NCBI GenBank assembly: GCA_001724265.1
Contig: MEDY01000121.1
Coordinates: 1 to 64,000, forward strand
DNA: 64,000 bases
From: Rhizaria sp. SCN 62-66
Lineage: Eukaryota > Rhizaria, unplaced
Reading direction: 5' to 3'
The position numbers and the translations under genes are program-made. The notes under the pieces are model-generated. The model worked only from the letters and a program-made list of their open reading frames with translations, was not told the origin of the DNA and did not search any database. This document shows, one piece after another, positions 60,847 to 64,000 of the stretch. Position 1 is the stretch's first letter, and every line of letters begins with the position of its first letter.

Positions 60847-63800
60847 CGACGATGATGATGACAGCAACAACAACGAAGAGGGCGACAACCTTGAGGAAAG
60901 CACCGACGGCACGATGACAACGACCGCTGGAAACACTACCGCTGCTGCTGCCGCGGCTGCCAGTGCCAATACGGATGTCTTCACCGGCGGATTGGCACCG
61001 GGCGCTGGTGTCAGGGGCAAGGTCGGCGTATGGGGAGACCTGTACCCTGGTACGTGTTTGACTCTAGATTTATTGTCGCAATACGACACAGTTAACTAAA
61101 TATAGACGAAATGTATCCGAGGTATTGCCATATCACGCAACGTTACGTTATTCACGATCGACTTGATGAAAACGGTTTGCTTATCTCTGCTCACTCTTCT
61201 GCTTTTTCGTCTCTTTTGTCCTGCCATATTCACGCCCAGGCCGCCTGCGCTCCGGCCCCGACCCAGACCCCCGCGGCCTCTCCCCCAACAGCAGCAGCAG
61301 CAGTCATCGCCGCAGTGGCACTAGCTGCTCCCACCACTCCACAGCCGGCCTCTCGAAGCGCCGGTCCAACGCGACCCACAGCAACGCGTACAGCAACTAC
61401 TCGGACGACAACTGCGGCGACTGCAGCAGCGGGAGTCTGCTCTCGGACGAGTCAGACTCGGACTACAACAGCAACGCTAACCCCTACACCGCGGCCACTG
61501 CCAACGCCACGGCTTCTGCGGGTGTGACCCACGGCCGCCGCTCAGCCGGCAACGCCGCCGCCACTGCTGCTGCTGCGGCGGCGGCGGCGGCGAGCGACGT
61601 CCCCGCCGACAAGGCCGCCGCGGCGGCGGCCGCGCTGTCGTCGCTTAAGGGCCTCGACTCGTCCAAGTGGCCGCTGACGGCGCTGAAGCAGTACTTCGCA
61701 CAGGTCGAGGGCGCCACGGCCACGCGGCGGCTCTTCGCGCGGGTTAACGACCTGCTGCTGCGGACGGTGATCGCGTGCGAGGACGAGGTGGCGTCGCTGT
61801 CACTGCGCCGCGGCGTGCAGCCCGATCAGAGCTTCGAGCTGCTGGGTTTCGACGTTATGATCGACTCGAACCTGACGCCGTGGCTCATCGAGGTCAACAT
61901 TGGGCCCTCGCTGTCGGCGTCGTCGCCGCTGGACAAGCGCATCAAGACGGCGCTTCTGCGAGACGTGTTCAACCTTGTCGGCGTGCCCGTCGGCGGCGAC
62001 GGCTCCGGACGCAACGCGCCCCCCGACTTCGCGGCCGCCGCGGCCGCGGCGACGGCGCAGGCCAACAGGGACGCTGTCGCCATCAAGCGACTCAGGCTCG
62101 CAGAGTCCAAGGGGACCAACTTCTACAGCGCCGTCAGTACCAACGCTCCCATCAACGCTGGCGCTGGCGCTGGCGCTGGCTCTGCAGGCGCTGGCAGCGG
62201 CAAGCGCGGCACCTGGGGTTCCGCTGCCAAATCCTCCAACACCGCCCTTGCTAACGCCGCCGGCGCGGGCGGCGCTGGCGCTGGCTCCCGCGCCGCCGCT
62301 GCTGCTGGCGGTGGCGCGGGTACGGTTGCGGTCGGCGCGGGCAAGGCCGGGCCCAGGGGCGAGGTGGGGGCCGTGGCGGCGGCGGTGGCCGCGCTCGAGT
62401 TCACGCCCAACGACCTCACGCTCATTCGACAGGTACGCGTTGAGCTTGAAGCAAAACGCGAACAACTTGAATCAATTCTATTTTTAAATGCTGTAAACCG
62501 TGCTTGCTGCATACTTTATTAAACGTTCTATCACCACTCGCACTCATCTTCACTTCCACATAATCTCTTGTTTCTTTTTCGTCTCTGTTTCTTCTTTACT
62601 TCACGTCTCGCTCTCCCCCGCCCAGGTCGAGTTCGAGCACCTGCGCCGCGGCGCCTTCATGCGTCTCTTCCCGCACCCGGCGACGCACCGCCACTACGCG
62701 CAGTTCCTGTCGCCGCGCCGCCGCAGCAACCACGTGCTGCTGCGCTTCGCCCAGCTGCCGCTGCCCTCGGCGCTCGACCTGCTGGGCCCGCCCAGTGCCG
62801 AGTACTCCGACGCGGGGCTGCTGCTGACCTCATCGCTCCACAGCCACGCCAGCCACTTCACTGGCGGCTCAGCACAGGCGCAGCAAGCGTGTGCGAGTGC
62901 GAGCGCGGGCGCGGGCGCAGGTATGATTACGACGGTCAGTGTAGCCGCGGTAGTGACTGCGCGCGCGGCCTCGGCTGCGGCCCGCCGTGCTCGCAGCGCC
63001 AACCTCAACAACAACAGTGGCCCTGGCGCTGGCGCTGGCGCTGGCGCTGGTAACGCTGCTGCTGCCACTGCTGCTGCAGCTGCCGTGCCTGCGGGGGCGA
63101 GAGACTCCGTCTTGCTCGCACTCTCGCGCAACAATAACGCCAACAACACTGCAGCTAATACCAACAGCAATGGCTACTACACGAGCGCGAACCCGTACAA
63201 CAGCAACAACAACAGCAGCAGCAGCGGCAGCGGCAGCAACGCCGCCAACAGCGCGGGCGACGATAGTAATGGCGGCAACAACACCGGCAGCGACGCCGAC
63301 GCCACTAGTCCGACCGTGGCCGCGGTGAACCATGCAGCGGACTCGACGGCGGCTGCTGCTGCTGCTGCGACACCGCCGACGACGGGCCCCTACGGCAGCG
63401 GCGGCATCAGCCTGACCGGCGGTACCATGGGCAGCTCGATCAGCTCCGGCTACACACTGCGCTCGCGGCCGCCGTCCTCGTCCTCGTACTACAACAACGG
63501 CAACCGCGGCGTCGGGGGCAGTAGTCACGCTGGGCTGGGACTGGGGCTGGCCCACGGTCACGCTCACGGTCACTTTGCTGCCCACGGTCACCCCGCGTCC
63601 CGCGGCTCGGGCGCTATGGCCATGGCCGGCGCTGGCGCTGGCGCCGCGGCCGGGGCGGGGTGGTCTCGGCTGGCCGGCTCCGGCTCAGCCGCCGGCTCTC
63701 GGCCCGGGTCCCGCGGACTGGTCGCAATGGGCTCCGCCAACGCCAACGGCCTCGGCCTCGGACTAGGGGGCGTCAACATCGGCTACGGGCTCGGGCTCGA

Positions 63801-64000
63801 GACGCTCTCCCTGTCCAGCGGCGCCACCAACGCGACTCAGGCGAGCGCAAGCGCAGGCAGCGCTGGCAGTCCAGGCTCCGGCGGCCCCCCGGCGCAGCCG
63901 ATGCTAGTTGGCAACCGCGGCGGCGGGCTGTTGCTGGCGCCCGCGCGGCAGCTGCGACAGCGCGTCCTCGCCACCTACCAGCAGGAGGCGCTGGCCGAAA
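58120..64000 (+). CDS. TTLL4-like tubulin glutamylase (3' end beyond the window)
   Basis: Seen: exons 58120-59551, 59748-60354, 60514-61049, 61240-62432 and 62626 to the edge, at least 1,714 residues, phases consistent. Start ATG 58120 sits in GCCACCATG. Tubulin-tyrosine-ligase-like motifs in order: NHFPG joined to IWALGRKDML; LWIAKPASSSCGRGIRV near residue 563 (nucleotide-binding lysine); VSRYIANPYLIGGKKFDMRIYVF; FAHLTNFSVNKKN near 701; FELLGFDVMIDSNLTPWLIE with VNIGPSLSASSPLD near 1056; and FEHLRRGAFMRLFP near 1257. The match is closest to TTLL4/5-type polyglutamylases. Known: these add glutamate chains to tubulin tails and other acidic proteins, especially in axonemes. Odd: about 350 residues, including a poly-Asp run and Ser/Asn-rich sequence, separate the HLTN and ELLGFD blocks, which are normally under 110 apart. 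The tail is Gly/Asn/Ala-rich and still open at 64000. Confidence 0.92.
60796..60862 (+). repeat. Poly-Asp tract in the TTLL4-like gene
   Basis: A GAC/GAT run encodes about 20 Asp residues inside the insertion that splits the catalytic domain. Confidence 0.9.

Overview
This is a window of nuclear DNA from a flagellated unicellular eukaryote. Eleven spliced protein-coding genes are supported, several with clear eukaryote-only orthologues: RAD50, DAD1, SEC31, katanin p80, a TTLL4-like ligase, a SHIPPO-repeat flagellar protein, an AASDHPPT-type phosphopantetheinyl transferase and a USP7-like protein. Exons are very GC-rich and full of Ala/Gln/Ser/Gly/Pro/Asp homopolymers; introns and intergenic DNA are AT-rich. 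The species cannot be named from the sequence.

Layout: RAD50 (-, C-terminus beyond the left edge) at 1-4176; a giant gene of about 6,580 codons (+) at 5214-25427; DAD1 (-) at 25932-26446; a small secreted Cys-rich protein (+) at 27195-27727; phosphopantetheinyl transferase (+) at 28413-30638; an unrecognised membrane protein (-) at 31003-32096; katanin p80 (-) at 32782-35683; a SHIPPO/ODF3-like protein (+) at 36836-38076; SEC31 (-) at 39603-45001; a USP7-like MATH protein (+) at 45624-56510; and a TTLL4-like glutamylase (+) from 58120 beyond the right edge. Spacers are about 0.4-1.6 kb.

The main discovery candidate is a non-standard nuclear genetic code. The giant gene has three in-frame TAG codons (11484, 16848, 25092), and the same reading frame runs on through each of them to a TAA at 25425. 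The phosphopantetheinyl transferase has another TAG (30249) and continues in frame to TAA at 30636. The nine gene ends visible here use TAA (7) or TGA (2), never TAG. The simplest reading is that UAG is a rare sense codon and UAA/UGA are the stops. The amino acid cannot be read from this window, because all four TAGs lie in unconserved segments.

Other unusual points: 22 of 24 inferred introns begin GTACG and 23 of 24 have C at +4, where most eukaryotes prefer A. The USP7-like protein joins its MATH domain directly to the USP7 ubiquitin-like region with no peptidase domain. The TTLL4-like enzyme has about 350 residues inserted inside its catalytic fold. Three cytoskeletal or ciliary genes (katanin p80, SHIPPO protein, TTLL) lie in one 30-kb stretch, interspersed with secretory-pathway genes (DAD1, SEC31). 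Exon boundaries were worked out by hand from reading-frame continuity, splice sites and family conservation, without transcript data.
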